From NCBI GenBank assembly GCA_029560585.1, contig JAKQKQ010000190.1, forward strand, positions 1 to 64,000: a stretch of DNA of 64,000 nt. The letters are read 5' to 3'. The translations under genes were made by a program, and so were the position numbers. Origin of the DNA: Verrucomicrobiota bacterium (GTDB lineage: Bacteria > Verrucomicrobiota > Verrucomicrobiia > JADLBR01). Below the pieces are notes generated by a model. It saw only the letters and a list, made by a program, of their open reading frames with translations, did not search any database and was not told where the DNA came from. Position 1 is the first letter of the stretch. The number at the start of each line of letters is the position of its first letter. Shown in pieces: positions 49,419-58,461 of the stretch.

Positions 49419-52193
49419 CTATGGCTCCGCCGCTGCCTTTGCGGCCTTGGCTTTCTGGATCTCATCCAACTCTTTTATCCACCGGGCGGCTTCTTCGGGC
49501 CGGCCGGTCTCTTCGTAGAACCATGCCAATCGGGCCAGTGGCTCCCACAGGAATTGTCCACCAAGCTCATAACTATCAGCCCTGTTTTGATTTGCGATGA
49601 CACCTTCGGCACCGGCGAGGAGCAGCGGCTCAGCCTCCTTATATCGCTTCTGTTTGAACAGGCACCCCCCCAGTATACTCTGAACGAAGCCGATGCGGTG
49701 ATGATTTGGGTATTTCTTTTCAAAGATGCCCAGACACTCACGGGCGGCGACCTCGCCCCGGGCAGATTGATGAATGGCATAGAGCGTCCACGCATGCCAG
49801 AGCAGCGCATCCCGCAGCACGGGATCATCCGCGGACACCCTTTTGCGCAGGATGGTCAGGCGTTCGGCTTGCACCGGTGCTGACGCCCCAAAGCAGGAGT
49901 ATTCGAATAATATCCCGTCAAGCTTGGCGAGCGCGTCTTCCCGTTCGAGCGCAGGCCACTCCGGATGACGCCGGACTAGTCCGAGCTCTTCCTCCGCCAG
50001 CAGGCAGGCTTCATCGCGCTTGCGATTAGCCATGAGGACATCGATCAGGTTGTACATATGGTCGGGCAACTCCAGATGATCGTTCCCCAGCCGTTTTCTC
50101 GCGTTTGCCAATTCTTCCCGCCGGGTGGTTTCGATGCCGGTCAGGGATGTATCCGGCTCGGGAATGCCGGATTTCTTCGCCTTTTCGGCCTTCTCGAAAT
50201 CATTCTGTATTTCCTTCCACTCGGCCGCCCTTTGCGGCTGGTGCGTGACCTTGTAAAAGTCGGCCACCCGGGCAATGGTCTCTCCTAGGAAGAGGCCGCG
50301 CCAATCGGCCCCGATTTCGGCTTCATGCTTCTTCACTCCCTCATAGGCCGAGAGCAAAAAAGGCTCAGCTTCGGTATATCGCCTCTGTCTCATCAGGCTT
50401 TCGCCCAGCATTCCTTGAACCCAGGATTTTTGAGCTTCATCCGTCGCCGTCCGCTCAGGTGTCGCCAGAAATTCGCGGGCGACGGTTTCGGCTTCAACAT
50501 ACCTGTTGGCGAAGAGGAGCGACCAGGCAAGTTCGCCCAGCGCATCTTTCACTCTGCCTTCATCGTTTTGTGCGCGCAGGAGTTGGAGACGTTCCTTCTG
50601 GACGGAAATGGCTTCCTCAAATTGCGAGAGCGGCTTCAATGATTCATTGAGTGCGTCAAGTGCGGTGATCCTCCCAGCCGCGCTCCAGTCAGGATGACTG
50701 CGATACAACGCGACCGCCTGCTCGGCCCACTCACGCGCTTCGGATATTTTGTCGCGTTCCTTCAGCACATCCACCAGCCGGAGCATGATTGCCGGCAATT
50801 CCGGGTTGTCGTTCCCGAGCCGCTTTTTCGCCAGGGTCACCGCTTCCCGCGCGGAGAATTCCGGGTCGTTTCGATGCAGCCACATTGAAATCCCGAACCC
50901 GAGCAGCAGCGCGGCAGTGACCGCGCCCACCGCGAGGACAGTTCGCCTATTGCGCCGGGCCAGCTTATGAAGCCGGTAGAAGAGGCTTGGCGGGCGGGCC
51001 GATACAGGTTCGTCCTTGAGATGCCGCTGAATGTCTCTGGCCAGTCCGCTGGCCGTTTCATAGCGGCGCGAGCGGTCTTTTTCGAGGCACTTCATCACCA
51101 CCCAGTCCAGGTCGCCGCGCAATTCCGTGACCAGCTTGGGCGCATCGAGGCCGCGTCGCTGCGCCACCGTGCTCAGATCCTTACCCGGCATCGCGTTCAA
51201 GCGCGTGGATGGGCGGGCCGGCTCCGTTTCCCGGATGGTCCGGCGCATTTCATCAAGGCCGATGGCAAGCAGCTCTTGGGCGTCGAAGGGGGTTTTGCCG
51301 CTGAGCAGTTCATAGAGCAACACGCCAAGGGCATAGATGTCGCTCCGCGTGTCCACATCCAGGCTGCTGATCACCGCCTGTTCCGGGCTCATATAGGCTG
51401 GCGTGCCGATGAATTGCTCGAAAGCGGTGAAAACAGTCTTGTCGGTGAGCTGCTGGCCGCTGGTGGCTTTGGCGATCCCGAAATCAATCACCTTGGGCAC
51501 CGGCACCCCGTCGTTGACTGTCACCAGGATGTTCGACGGCTTGATGTCCCGGTGAATGATGCCCTTCTGATGCGCATGCTGGATGGCGCCGCAAACCTGC
51601 ATGAACAAGTCCAGCCGTTCGCGGATCGGAAGTCTCTTTTCGTCGCAATAATCGGTGAGCTTGATCCCGCGCACCAGCTCCATCACGAAGTAGGGCCGGC
51701 CCGTCTCGGTGGCCCCGGCGTCCAGCACTTTGGCGATGTTCGGGTGATCCATGAGCGCCAGGGCCTGGCGCTCGGCCTCGAAGCGGGCGATGACGCTCCC
51801 GGTGTCCATGCCCAGCTTGATGACCTTGAGCGCCACCCGACGGCGCACCGGCTCCTCCTGCTCGGCCATGTAGACCACCCCGCAGCCCCCCTCACCGATT
51901 TGCTGGAGGAGCTTGTAGCGGCCGATGCGGTCCCCGGCCTTCTGCACGGGGGCTGCGCCGGCGCGTGCGGCGGGACCGGCGGCCGCGCCGGGCCGAGATG
52001 GCCGCTCCCCGGCGGGAACGGTGTCGAAAAAGCCCTCCGCCTCGGCGTGCGCCCGCAACAGCGCCTCGACCCGCCGCCGCAGCGGCTCGTCCCCGGTGCA
52101 GGCCTGGGCCAGGTAGGCCTCCCGTTGCGCCGGTGAGGTCAGTTCGAGGGCCGCGTTGAATACCAGCACTTCCTTTCGCGTCGGTTCGCTCAT
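49419..52193 (-). CDS. Membrane Ser/Thr protein kinase with periplasmic TPR region
   Basis: 924 residues from MSEPTRKEVLVF; TTGGAGGT precedes the ATG. The N-terminal 100 residues are a helical lead seen in PVC kinases. The kinase domain (about 105-370) has GEGGCGVVY, VALKVIK, HRDIKPSN (Asp216) and KVIDFGIAKA with GTPAYMSPEQA, so it is complete. A single membrane helix lies near residues 418-438, followed by about 490 residues of TPR-like repeats that probably face the periplasm. The gene is preceded by an ECF sigma factor on the same strand, 106 bases upstream. Kinase-controlled ECF sigma factors are known. Confidence 0.9.
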   Translation of the reverse strand: MSEPTRKEVLVFNAALELTSPAQREAYLAQACTGDEPLRRRVEALLRAHAEAEGFFDTVPAGERPSRPGAAAGPAARAGAAPVQKAGDRIGRYKLLQQIGEGGCGVVYMAEQEEPVRRRVALKVIKLGMDTGSVIARFEAERQALALMDHPNIAKVLDAGATETGRPYFVMELVRGIKLTDYCDEKRLPIRERLDLFMQVCGAIQHAHQKGIIHRDIKPSNILVTVNDGVPVPKVIDFGIAKATSGQQLTDKTVFTAFEQFIGTPAYMSPEQAVISSLDVDTRSDIYALGVLLYELLSGKTPFDAQELLAIGLDEMRRTIRETEPARPSTRLNAMPGKDLSTVAQRRGLDAPKLVTELRGDLDWVVMKCLEKDRSRRYETASGLARDIQRHLKDEPVSARPPSLFYRLHKLARRNRRTVLAVGAVTAALLLGFGISMWLHRNDPEFSAREAVTLAKKRLGNDNPELPAIMLRLVDVLKERDKISEAREWAEQAVALYRSHPDWSAAGRITALDALNESLKPLSQFEEAISVQKERLQLLRAQNDEGRVKDALGELAWSLLFANRYVEAETVAREFLATPERTATDEAQKSWVQGMLGESLMRQRRYTEAEPFLLSAYEGVKKHEAEIGADWRGLFLGETIARVADFYKVTHQPQRAAEWKEIQNDFEKAEKAKKSGIPEPDTSLTGIETTRREELANARKRLGNDHLELPDHMYNLIDVLMANRKRDEACLLAEEELGLVRRHPEWPALEREDALAKLDGILFEYSCFGASAPVQAERLTILRKRVSADDPVLRDALLWHAWTLYAIHQSARGEVAARECLGIFEKKYPNHHRIGFVQSILGGCLFKQKRYKEAEPLLLAGAEGVIANQNRADSYELGGQFLWEPLARLAWFYEETGRPEEAARWIKELDEIQKAKAAKAAAEP

Positions 52194-52299
52194 GGGCACA
52201 ACCTCCAATGCTTCCACCTCTTCATGCGCCCTTTTCCCCGAAAAACGGACATCGGAACCGAAAAATCCTCGCGGCCGGCGGGTGGCCCCGCGCCCCGCG

Positions 52300-52827
52300 T
52301 CAGGCCTGGCTGCGGATATGCTCGAAGAGCCAGGCTTTGGCGTGCGCCCAATAACGCTGGATGGTCTTTTCGGAAACGCCGAGGGCGGCCGCAGCCTCGG
52401 CATTGCTCAACCCCGTGAAAAAGCGCAGCTTGACCACCCGCGCTTGGACCGGGTCTTCGGCTTCCAGGACCTCGAGCGCCTGATCAACAAGCAGGATCTT
52501 GTCGTCGTCGGCGGGCGCGACGATGTTTGACTCCTCGATTCTCACGAGCGCCTGTCCCCCGCCGTGGCGCAGCCGCCGCTTGCGCCGGGCGTTCTCCACC
52601 AGGATGCGTCGCATGGCCTCGGCGGCCGCGGCGAAGAAGTGTGTGCGATTCTCAAAGCGGGGATTTTCCCGCCCCACGAGCCGAAGCCAGGCCTCGTGGA
52701 CAAGCGCCGTGGGCTGGAGCGTATGGCCCAGGGCCTCGCAGGCCATCTTGTGGGCCGCAAGCCGATGCAGCTCGTCGTACACGAGCGGCAGTAATTCATC
52801 GGCGGCCTTGGGATCGTCCGGTTGCAC
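52300..52827 (-). CDS. ECF-type RNA polymerase sigma factor paired with the kinase
   Basis: 175 residues. Region 2 reads LQPTALVHEAWLRLVG..FENRTHFFAAAAEAMRRILVENAR and region 4 GLSNAEAAAALGVSEKTIQRYWAHAKAWL, with the helix-turn-helix intact. The LVHEAWLRL and RRILVENARR form is typical of the ECF group found with Ser/Thr kinases in Planctomycetota, Acidobacteriota and Verrucomicrobiota. There is no anti-sigma factor nearby, which fits control by phosphorylation. It is followed by the kinase gene on the same strand. Confidence 0.9.
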   Translation of the reverse strand: MQPDDPKAADELLPLVYDELHRLAAHKMACEALGHTLQPTALVHEAWLRLVGRENPRFENRTHFFAAAAEAMRRILVENARRKRRLRHGGGQALVRIEESNIVAPADDDKILLVDQALEVLEAEDPVQARVVKLRFFTGLSNAEAAAALGVSEKTIQRYWAHAKAWLFEHIRSQA

Positions 52828-52966
52828 GGCTTACAGAATCCGCGTGACTTCTATGGTCCAGGTGGAGTCTTGGAGTCAGTGCCCCGGCGCCTCCGTGTCC
52901 TCTTGCGGGAGGGCCTCCCGCCCCGGCTCTCTCGGTTGACGGCTTCGCATTATCAATCGTGTGAAT

Positions 52967-53100
52967 CTAACGGTCGGACCATCTGAGGTCGAGCATTGTC
53001 CGCCAGGTCCCCGTGCCACCGCACTTCACCTGCGCCACATTGTCGAAGAATGACTTGGTCTGGTAGCGACAGGTCGATTCTTGAGGCCATTTCGGTCTTG
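52967..53100 (-). pseudogene. Short protein-like fragment in the gap between sigma factor and PQQ gene
   Basis: In 52828-53116 no full gene is visible. One minus-strand frame reads QESTCRYQTKSFFDNVAQV, then CGGTGTWRTMLDLRWSDR and a stop, which looks like the end of a protein. It has no start. It may be a decayed gene or a repeated element; I do not recognise it. Confidence 0.2.
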
Positions 53101-53116
53101 ACGCATGGGATCGGGG

Positions 53117-54982
53117 TCAGTGTTTCACCCGAAGGTCGTACACGGCCAGCAGATCCCCGTGCCGCAGATACAGCATCCCGCGATGGATCACGGGATGTGC
53201 CCACGCGGGCCCTTTGCCCTGCAGCGGGGTGAATTCGCCCCGCGCCCGATACGCTTCCGGAGACGCCTCCACCAGATAGATCGGCCCGCGATCATAGCGA
53301 AATAGGATGCGCCCATCCGCGTAGAGGACGGCCGCCGAGCCGCGCCCCGCCGCCTTCGCCTTCCACATGATCTCGCCAGTTGCAACTTCAAGGCATGCCG
53401 GATCGCCCTTGTTCATCCCGTCTCCCCCGTAGAGATAGCGCCCGATCATCACCATGCCGCCGTGGTGATTCTGCAGCACGTTGCCTGGCAGAAAATATGC
53501 CTCATCGGCGCGCCAGGCATCTCCTTCTCGTTTGATATGCAACAGGGCGCAACCGGTGTTGTAGGCCGTGGTGGTGATGACGTGATCGCCGCAGACAAAC
53601 GGCGTCGGGATATTGGCGACGGAGTTGGCGATCGGATTGTAGCCCCAAAGAAACCGTCCGGTCTGGGCCTCGACCCCCACCACGCCTCGGCCGAGGAGCT
53701 GCACGTACTGGGGAACGCCCTGGATCGTGGCCATCACCATGGAACTGTACGCGGCCCCATCCTTCCCCTTCGGCCCAAGTTCCGGCACCGCGCACCGCCA
53801 GATTGTCGCACCCGTGGCTTTGTCGAGCGCGACGATCGCGGCGTCTGGCCCGCCCGGTGTGCAAAGGAGCCGGCCCCCATCGACAAGCGGGGACTCGCTG
53901 AACTTCCAGCCCGACATCATCCTCCCACCAAAATCCTTCGCCAGATTGCGTGCCCAGCGGATCGCCCCATCCGACACTGACGCGCAGACCAGATCGCTAT
54001 CCGTGCCAAGGGCGTAGACCCTGTCACCATCGATGGTCGGGGCACATCGCGGTCCGTCCTGATGGGGTGGACCGACCCGGGTGGCCCAAAGCTCGCGCCT
54101 CGTTGCCAGATCGACACAGATCAAAAACTGTGTCTCGCCACCAGGGGCCGCGCGATCGCCCATCGTGAAGAGTCGCCCTCCGACGATCGACACACCCGAG
54201 TACCCCTTGCCCAATCCCTCGATCTTCCATGCCAATGGCGGCCCACCCGCGGGCCATTCTTTCAGGAGACCGGTCTCCCCGCAGATCCCGTCACGTCGTG
54301 GACCCCGGAAACCCGGCCAATCGGCATCCGCCACCTGAGGCAGTTGCGCCTCCAGCATGGCCCCCGTGCCCCCTGCCCCGCCGCGCTTCCCTCCCCCAGC
54401 CCCCGCGCCCTCGATAGCCGCGATGACCCCCTCGAGCCGATCGGCAATCGTCGCCGCATCCCCCTTCATCTGCTCTTTCAGAAAAGGAAGGACCGGCTTC
54501 GCCTCCGCACCGATGCTGCCGAAAATAAGGCCGATCCGAACCTTCGCGGACGCGGGCATCTTCTTGAACCCTTCGACCAATTCGGGCAGCGCGTCAGCCC
54601 CTATCATGGCAAGAGTCTCCGATGAGGCGGTGCGCAACCACGGGCTCTCGTGATCCATCTGCGCGACGAGCGCCGCCGCCGCCGGCTTCGCCGCCTTGCC
54701 CAGCGCCCCCAAAGCGTCGGCCGCAGCCACCCGCGTCTCGGCCACCGGATCCGACATCGCCGCCGTCAGCGCCTCAACGACCCGACCCACTTCCTCACGC
54801 CGATTGCCGCTTCGCGCCTCCGCCACCCAGTATTCGATCGGCTTGCCCAGATACATGGCGGCTGCAGAGGGATTCAAAGTGGCACCCGGTTCCACCGCAA
54901 CAGAAGGCACCGCCTGAACAACCACGAGGCAGGTCACCACCGCGCGAACGACCCGGGCCCAGTTTTGATTCCACTCGCACAT
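53117..54982 (-). CDS. Exported HEAT-repeat plus PQQ-type beta-propeller protein
   Basis: 621 residues from MCEWNQNW (GAGG precedes; an ATG 39 bases upstream is also possible). A signal peptide (VVTCLVVVQAVPSVAVE) is followed by a helical HEAT-like part (about 45-190: VAAADALGALGKAAKPAA and similar) and then a PQQ-like eight-blade propeller starting WPGFRGPRRDGI, with blades such as GRLFTMGDR and CVDLATRRELWATRV. WPGFRGPRRDGI is the common opening of planctomycetal/verrucomicrobial PQQ-repeat proteins. These probably bind rather than catalyse; no alcohol-dehydrogenase motif was seen. It is divergent from the sialidase-like gene. Confidence 0.8.
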   Translation of the reverse strand: MCEWNQNWARVVRAVVTCLVVVQAVPSVAVEPGATLNPSAAAMYLGKPIEYWVAEARSGNRREEVGRVVEALTAAMSDPVAETRVAAADALGALGKAAKPAAAALVAQMDHESPWLRTASSETLAMIGADALPELVEGFKKMPASAKVRIGLIFGSIGAEAKPVLPFLKEQMKGDAATIADRLEGVIAAIEGAGAGGGKRGGAGGTGAMLEAQLPQVADADWPGFRGPRRDGICGETGLLKEWPAGGPPLAWKIEGLGKGYSGVSIVGGRLFTMGDRAAPGGETQFLICVDLATRRELWATRVGPPHQDGPRCAPTIDGDRVYALGTDSDLVCASVSDGAIRWARNLAKDFGGRMMSGWKFSESPLVDGGRLLCTPGGPDAAIVALDKATGATIWRCAVPELGPKGKDGAAYSSMVMATIQGVPQYVQLLGRGVVGVEAQTGRFLWGYNPIANSVANIPTPFVCGDHVITTTAYNTGCALLHIKREGDAWRADEAYFLPGNVLQNHHGGMVMIGRYLYGGDGMNKGDPACLEVATGEIMWKAKAAGRGSAAVLYADGRILFRYDRGPIYLVEASPEAYRARGEFTPLQGKGPAWAHPVIHRGMLYLRHGDLLAVYDLRVKH

Positions 54983-55045
54983 ACGCCTCGGGACTCTGCA
55001 TAGGTTCGACCACGAAAACAATCCGGCAACAATACGTCAGGCGGC

Positions 55046-55065
55046 GGCAGGCAGGATTGCCTGCC
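55046..55065. repeat. Short hairpin in the divergent intergenic region
   Basis: GGCAGGCA (55046-55053) pairs perfectly with TGCCTGCC (55058-55065) over a 4-base loop, just upstream of the PQQ gene. It resembles widespread short intergenic palindromes and may also influence either flanking promoter. Confidence 0.4.
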
Positions 55066-55105
55066 TCGCGGCTACGGGGATTTTCGAGCAACCCCTGATC
55101 GGGTC

Positions 55106-55135
55106 TTGCCGGAACCTTCCATGGCAAAATAGAAT
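55106..55135 (+). promoter_or_regulatory. Sigma-70-like promoter of the sialidase-like gene
   Basis: TTGCCG (55106-55111), an 18-base spacer and TAGAAT (55130-55135), with a leader of about 25 bases before the ATG at 55167. Confidence 0.35.
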
Positions 55136-55166
55136 ACAATCCTCGCAAATCCAAACCCACCACCCT

Positions 55167-57068
55167 ATGCCCCTCAAGCTCCTGCCATCCCAAACCGTGC
55201 ACCCCACATTCGTGGCGCGCCTGCTCTGGTGCCTGATCCCGATGCTCATCCACATCCCGGTCGCGTCGGCGGACGCCGCACCGCGTATCGCGCTGGAGGA
55301 TTTCCGCATCGAGCCCATGTCGCTGCGCCCAAATGAATCGTTTGTGGTGCGCGCCCGGGCCGTTGCCAAAGGGATCGCGCTGGGGAGCTTTCTCCTCCGC
55401 ACGGCAGACCAGGTGAAGGCGGAGGACGCGCTCCCCGGATTCCCGCTCCGGGCGAACGGCTACCGCTATGTCGCCGAAGGCAAGACGTACCACATTTCTG
55501 ATAATGGTTCGCTGGACCGCGACAAGTCGGAAGGCGGTATTGCGATCGAGATCAGCACGCGCGGGTGGAAGCCCGGTCGGTACCCCCTGGCATTCTTTGC
55601 CAGCAGCCGACCGGCGCCGGGCCCATTCGTGGCCGCGCGGCACGATTTCGCCGTGACGGTGGGCGCCGACAAGGTGTCGATCGAAGACCTTGGGGGCAAT
55701 TCGCTGGCCAAGAGTCGCGCCATCGCCGATTTCGCCGTGACGCCAGGGACCATCGCGGCCGGCCAAGCGGTCGAACTGACGGTGCGCTTCACCCCGGAGA
55801 CCATCGCAAGCTTCGAGGTGGGCGATGCCCTCCATGTCGCGCCGTCCGACGTCCTTCCGGGCTTCTCCTATGACACGGACAAGAGGCGCTCCTTCCTCAA
55901 AATTTCGCCGAACCCTTCGTCGAAGGATGCCACATCCTCAACATCCGGCACGCTGTCGCACCAATTCGACACGCGCGGCTGGGCACCGGGCGCGCACCAC
56001 CTCCTCCTGCAGGCCCTCGGGCCGTCGGGACGCGCGGTCGATGAGCGCCCGTTCGCCATCAAGGTCATCGGCCCGAAGGACCACCTCCAGGTCACCGTCG
56101 AACCATCGACCCTCCTCGGCCCAGGGACGCATTTCGGACGCTTCCTCAGGTTGCGCGACGGGACGCTTTTCTGCGCCGACCAAGTCTCACGCGATGGCGG
56201 CCGCACCTGGCAACAGGCCCCGGGCGGTTTCGGCGAAGGCGCCGAACAGTTCCGCGACGGGAGCGTGATCGGGCTGGCCTATCGTTGCCTGCCTATCAAG
56301 GACAGGGATGGTTGGTATTCCGTCGCGCGATACACCTCCAAGGATGGCCTCCGCTTCGAAACGGATCAGGCGGAAATGTTCGTCCCCGAGGCCAAGGGCG
56401 CGATGGGTCATGGGCCACACGTCGGCCCGCTGTTCATGAGGTCGTTGCTGGAGCGGACCCATGGCTCGCTGGTGGCCTACATGGCCGGCTGGTTCAAGAG
56501 CGATACCGCGCTGTGCCCCTACGGCCACGGCCGCCCCTACTCCCGCAGCTACACCTGTGAATCTGCCGACGGCGGGCGCACCTGGCGGTACCTTTCCACG
56601 ATCGGGTACGAACCGATCGGCAGCGAGGGCTACAATGAGGGGTCCATGCGCAGCCTCCCCGACGGCTCATGGCTCGCCGTCATGCGCACCGGCAACGCGT
56701 CCGACCTGAATTGTCAGGACAACCCCATCATGTGGTCCGCAAGCCGCGACGAGGGCCGGACGTGGTCAAAGCCGCAGCGGACCGGCCTGCAGGGTTGCTA
56801 TCCCAGCCTGGCCGTCCTGGGCGACGGATCCCTGGTGATGAGCTATGGTCGCCCCGGCGCTATGATCGCGTTCAGCGCCGATGGAGGACGCACGTGGACC
56901 GATATCACCTGCGTCGATGCCACGACCCAATCCGGCTACACCGATGTGGTGGAAATCGAATCGGGCCTCCTCCTCGTCGGATTCGGCACGCGGGGATACC
57001 TCGATCCCAGCACACGCGAGCGAACGGATGGCCTCCGACTCGCCCGCGTCCGATGCGCGAGCCGCTGA
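55167..57068 (+). CDS. Exported sialidase-superfamily (BNR/Asp-box) protein
   Basis: 633 residues with an N-terminal hydrophobic segment (LLWCLIPMLIHIPVASA). Two beta-rich N-terminal domains (about 45-320), each ending in a TRGW.PG block, precede a propeller with four Asp boxes: SRDGGRTW, SADGGRTW, SRDEGRTW and SADGGRTW. The family includes exo-alpha-sialidases, and many members in this phylum are uncharacterised glycan hydrolases or binding proteins. The arginine triad of sialidases was not clearly seen, so the activity is open. It is divergently transcribed from the PQQ gene. Confidence 0.75.
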   Translation: MPLKLLPSQTVHPTFVARLLWCLIPMLIHIPVASADAAPRIALEDFRIEPMSLRPNESFVVRARAVAKGIALGSFLLRTADQVKAEDALPGFPLRANGYRYVAEGKTYHISDNGSLDRDKSEGGIAIEISTRGWKPGRYPLAFFASSRPAPGPFVAARHDFAVTVGADKVSIEDLGGNSLAKSRAIADFAVTPGTIAAGQAVELTVRFTPETIASFEVGDALHVAPSDVLPGFSYDTDKRRSFLKISPNPSSKDATSSTSGTLSHQFDTRGWAPGAHHLLLQALGPSGRAVDERPFAIKVIGPKDHLQVTVEPSTLLGPGTHFGRFLRLRDGTLFCADQVSRDGGRTWQQAPGGFGEGAEQFRDGSVIGLAYRCLPIKDRDGWYSVARYTSKDGLRFETDQAEMFVPEAKGAMGHGPHVGPLFMRSLLERTHGSLVAYMAGWFKSDTALCPYGHGRPYSRSYTCESADGGRTWRYLSTIGYEPIGSEGYNEGSMRSLPDGSWLAVMRTGNASDLNCQDNPIMWSASRDEGRTWSKPQRTGLQGCYPSLAVLGDGSLVMSYGRPGAMIAFSADGGRTWTDITCVDATTQSGYTDVVEIESGLLLVGFGTRGYLDPSTRERTDGLRLARVRCASR

Positions 57069-57099
57069 CCCGACATCCGCCGCCCCAGATGGGCGAACC

Positions 57100-57285
57100 T
57101 CACAAAAGCGTCCCGGACATGATCACCCAGCCAACAGCGAAATAGATCACCAGCCCCGTCACGTCCACGCGCGTCGCCACAAACGGCGCCGAGGACACCG
57201 CCGGATCAAACCCCAGCCGACGCAACAGGAACGGCAGCATCGAACCGGACAGCGTGCCCCACATGACGACGCCCACTAGCCCGGA
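57100..57285 (-). pseudogene. C-terminal remnant of an MgtE-family Mg2+ transporter
   Basis: The minus-strand frame ending at 57100 reads [40 protein letters not shown] and LVIYFAV, the last two helices of the MgtE channel with the conserved DPA and D..G positions. Upstream of about 57285 the similarity stops abruptly and the MITE-like element begins. The rest of mgtE (about 400 codons) is not in the window. The remnant is 61 codons plus stop and has no start. Confidence 0.7.
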
Positions 57286-57502
57286 TATTTTACGGCCGTC
57301 AGGCCGTGAAATTCCGGGCTCTGGGAAAACCGCGCCATGAAAGACATCTATTGGGAAAGGTCTGGCAAAGACTGGGATCTTTCTCGGTTGCAGAGTGTGT
57401 TTTTCGAACCGGTGGCCCAGGACCCTTCAAAATCGCGTTTTTCGGAGCGCGGTTTTCCTTTGAGCCTGCATATTTCCCGCGGAAGCGTGAAATGTGCAGG
57501 CT
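57278..57502. repeat. Second MITE-like nested palindromic element, abutting the mgtE remnant
   Basis: Left hairpin 57278-57320, gap CTG, inner repeat GGAAAACCGCGC (57324-57335) matched inverted at 57447-57458, a 4-base gap, then the right hairpin 57463-57476 with 57489-57502 (13 of 14 paired). Both hairpins carry ATATTT and GTGAAAT and end in GGCT. Gap sizes (3 and 4 bases) and the CTGGnAAAACCGC junction equal those at 10498-10706. A 55-codon ORF (57337-57504) crosses it and is probably chance. Confidence 0.6.
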
Positions 57503-57513
57503 AGAGCGGTGGT

Positions 57514-58413
57514 CTAGCGTCCGGCCGACAACCAGCCCAGGGAAACGAGAAAGGCGTCGGCAGCCGCGAGGGTCTCGCTGTAGAATCTCTCGCCACCTTT
57601 GGCCTGGTTGAAAAATCCGTGCCCCTGGCCCTCGTAGAGTTTCAGATCGCACCGGGCGCCTACAGAGCGCATCTCGGACTCGAACTTCTTGGCTGTCGCG
57701 ACCGGCACAAGCTTGTCCTCGGTGCCGAGAAAGATGATTGTCGGCGGGGCGCCTGGGCCAACGTTGTGCGCCGGAGAAAACTCCCTGTACCGATCCCCGC
57801 ACCGCGCGTGACCCCACCCTTCCGGCGGCGGGCCATTATTGAACACCGGGTTGAACAGCAGGAGTGCGTCCGGTTTGGCGCTTACCTTTGTATCATCGGC
57901 CGGATCGTTGCAGCCGCCGATGAACGCCGTGGCGGCCGCGAGATGACCGCCGGCCGAACCCCCGCCCGCCGCAATCCGCGACGCATCGATCCCCAATTCC
58001 CCCGCGTGCGCCCGCACCCAGCGCATCGCCGATTTCGCATCGCAAATGCAGACCTCCGGCGGATCCTGATCTTTCTTCCCCAGTAGCCGGTACTCGACCT
58101 CGATCGCCACCATCCCGCGCTTTGCAAGATGACCGCAGTGACCCCCGAATTGCCCGGGCACGCCCCCCACCCAACCCCCGCCATGGAAAAACACGGCAGC
58201 CGGACGGCGGTCCGCCGCCGAATGATCCTTGGGGGAAAACACGTACAGCTTGAGCGTTCGCCCGCCCGCCAAGGTCTTGTAAACGCGCGCTGTTGCCCCA
58301 GCCTCTTCAAGCCTCAGGGCACCCGACGCCGATCCCGGTTCGGCCCATGATGCCCCGACGACCAAGGCGCAGCACAGAATCCCCAAAATCCGGACGAGTG
58401 GGAAAGCCCTCAC
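57514..58413 (-). CDS. Exported alpha/beta-hydrolase (esterase, BD-FAE type)
   Basis: 299 residues with a signal peptide (ILGILCCALVVGASWAEP). HGGGWVGG is the oxyanion-hole motif, GGSAGGH carries the nucleophile Ser153, FLGTEDKLVPV provides the acid and EGQGHGFFN the histidine, completing a Ser-Asp-His triad. The family hydrolyses small esters and, in polysaccharide-degrading bacteria, acetyl or feruloyl esters. It is 12 bases from the MITE-like element, which lies just beyond its 3' end. Confidence 0.87.
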   Translation of the reverse strand: MRAFPLVRILGILCCALVVGASWAEPGSASGALRLEEAGATARVYKTLAGGRTLKLYVFSPKDHSAADRRPAAVFFHGGGWVGGVPGQFGGHCGHLAKRGMVAIEVEYRLLGKKDQDPPEVCICDAKSAMRWVRAHAGELGIDASRIAAGGGSAGGHLAAATAFIGGCNDPADDTKVSAKPDALLLFNPVFNNGPPPEGWGHARCGDRYREFSPAHNVGPGAPPTIIFLGTEDKLVPVATAKKFESEMRSVGARCDLKLYEGQGHGFFNQAKGGERFYSETLAAADAFLVSLGWLSAGR

Positions 58414-58461
58414 GCCAGCCTCGATGTCCTCCCCGGCGAAAACCAGGGCCAGGCCCCTATG

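Noticed and set aside
57337-57504. 55-codon ORF inside the second MITE-like element
   Set aside because: It reads through both arms of a hairpin, has no ribosome site and no recognisable family. It was kept only as a note.
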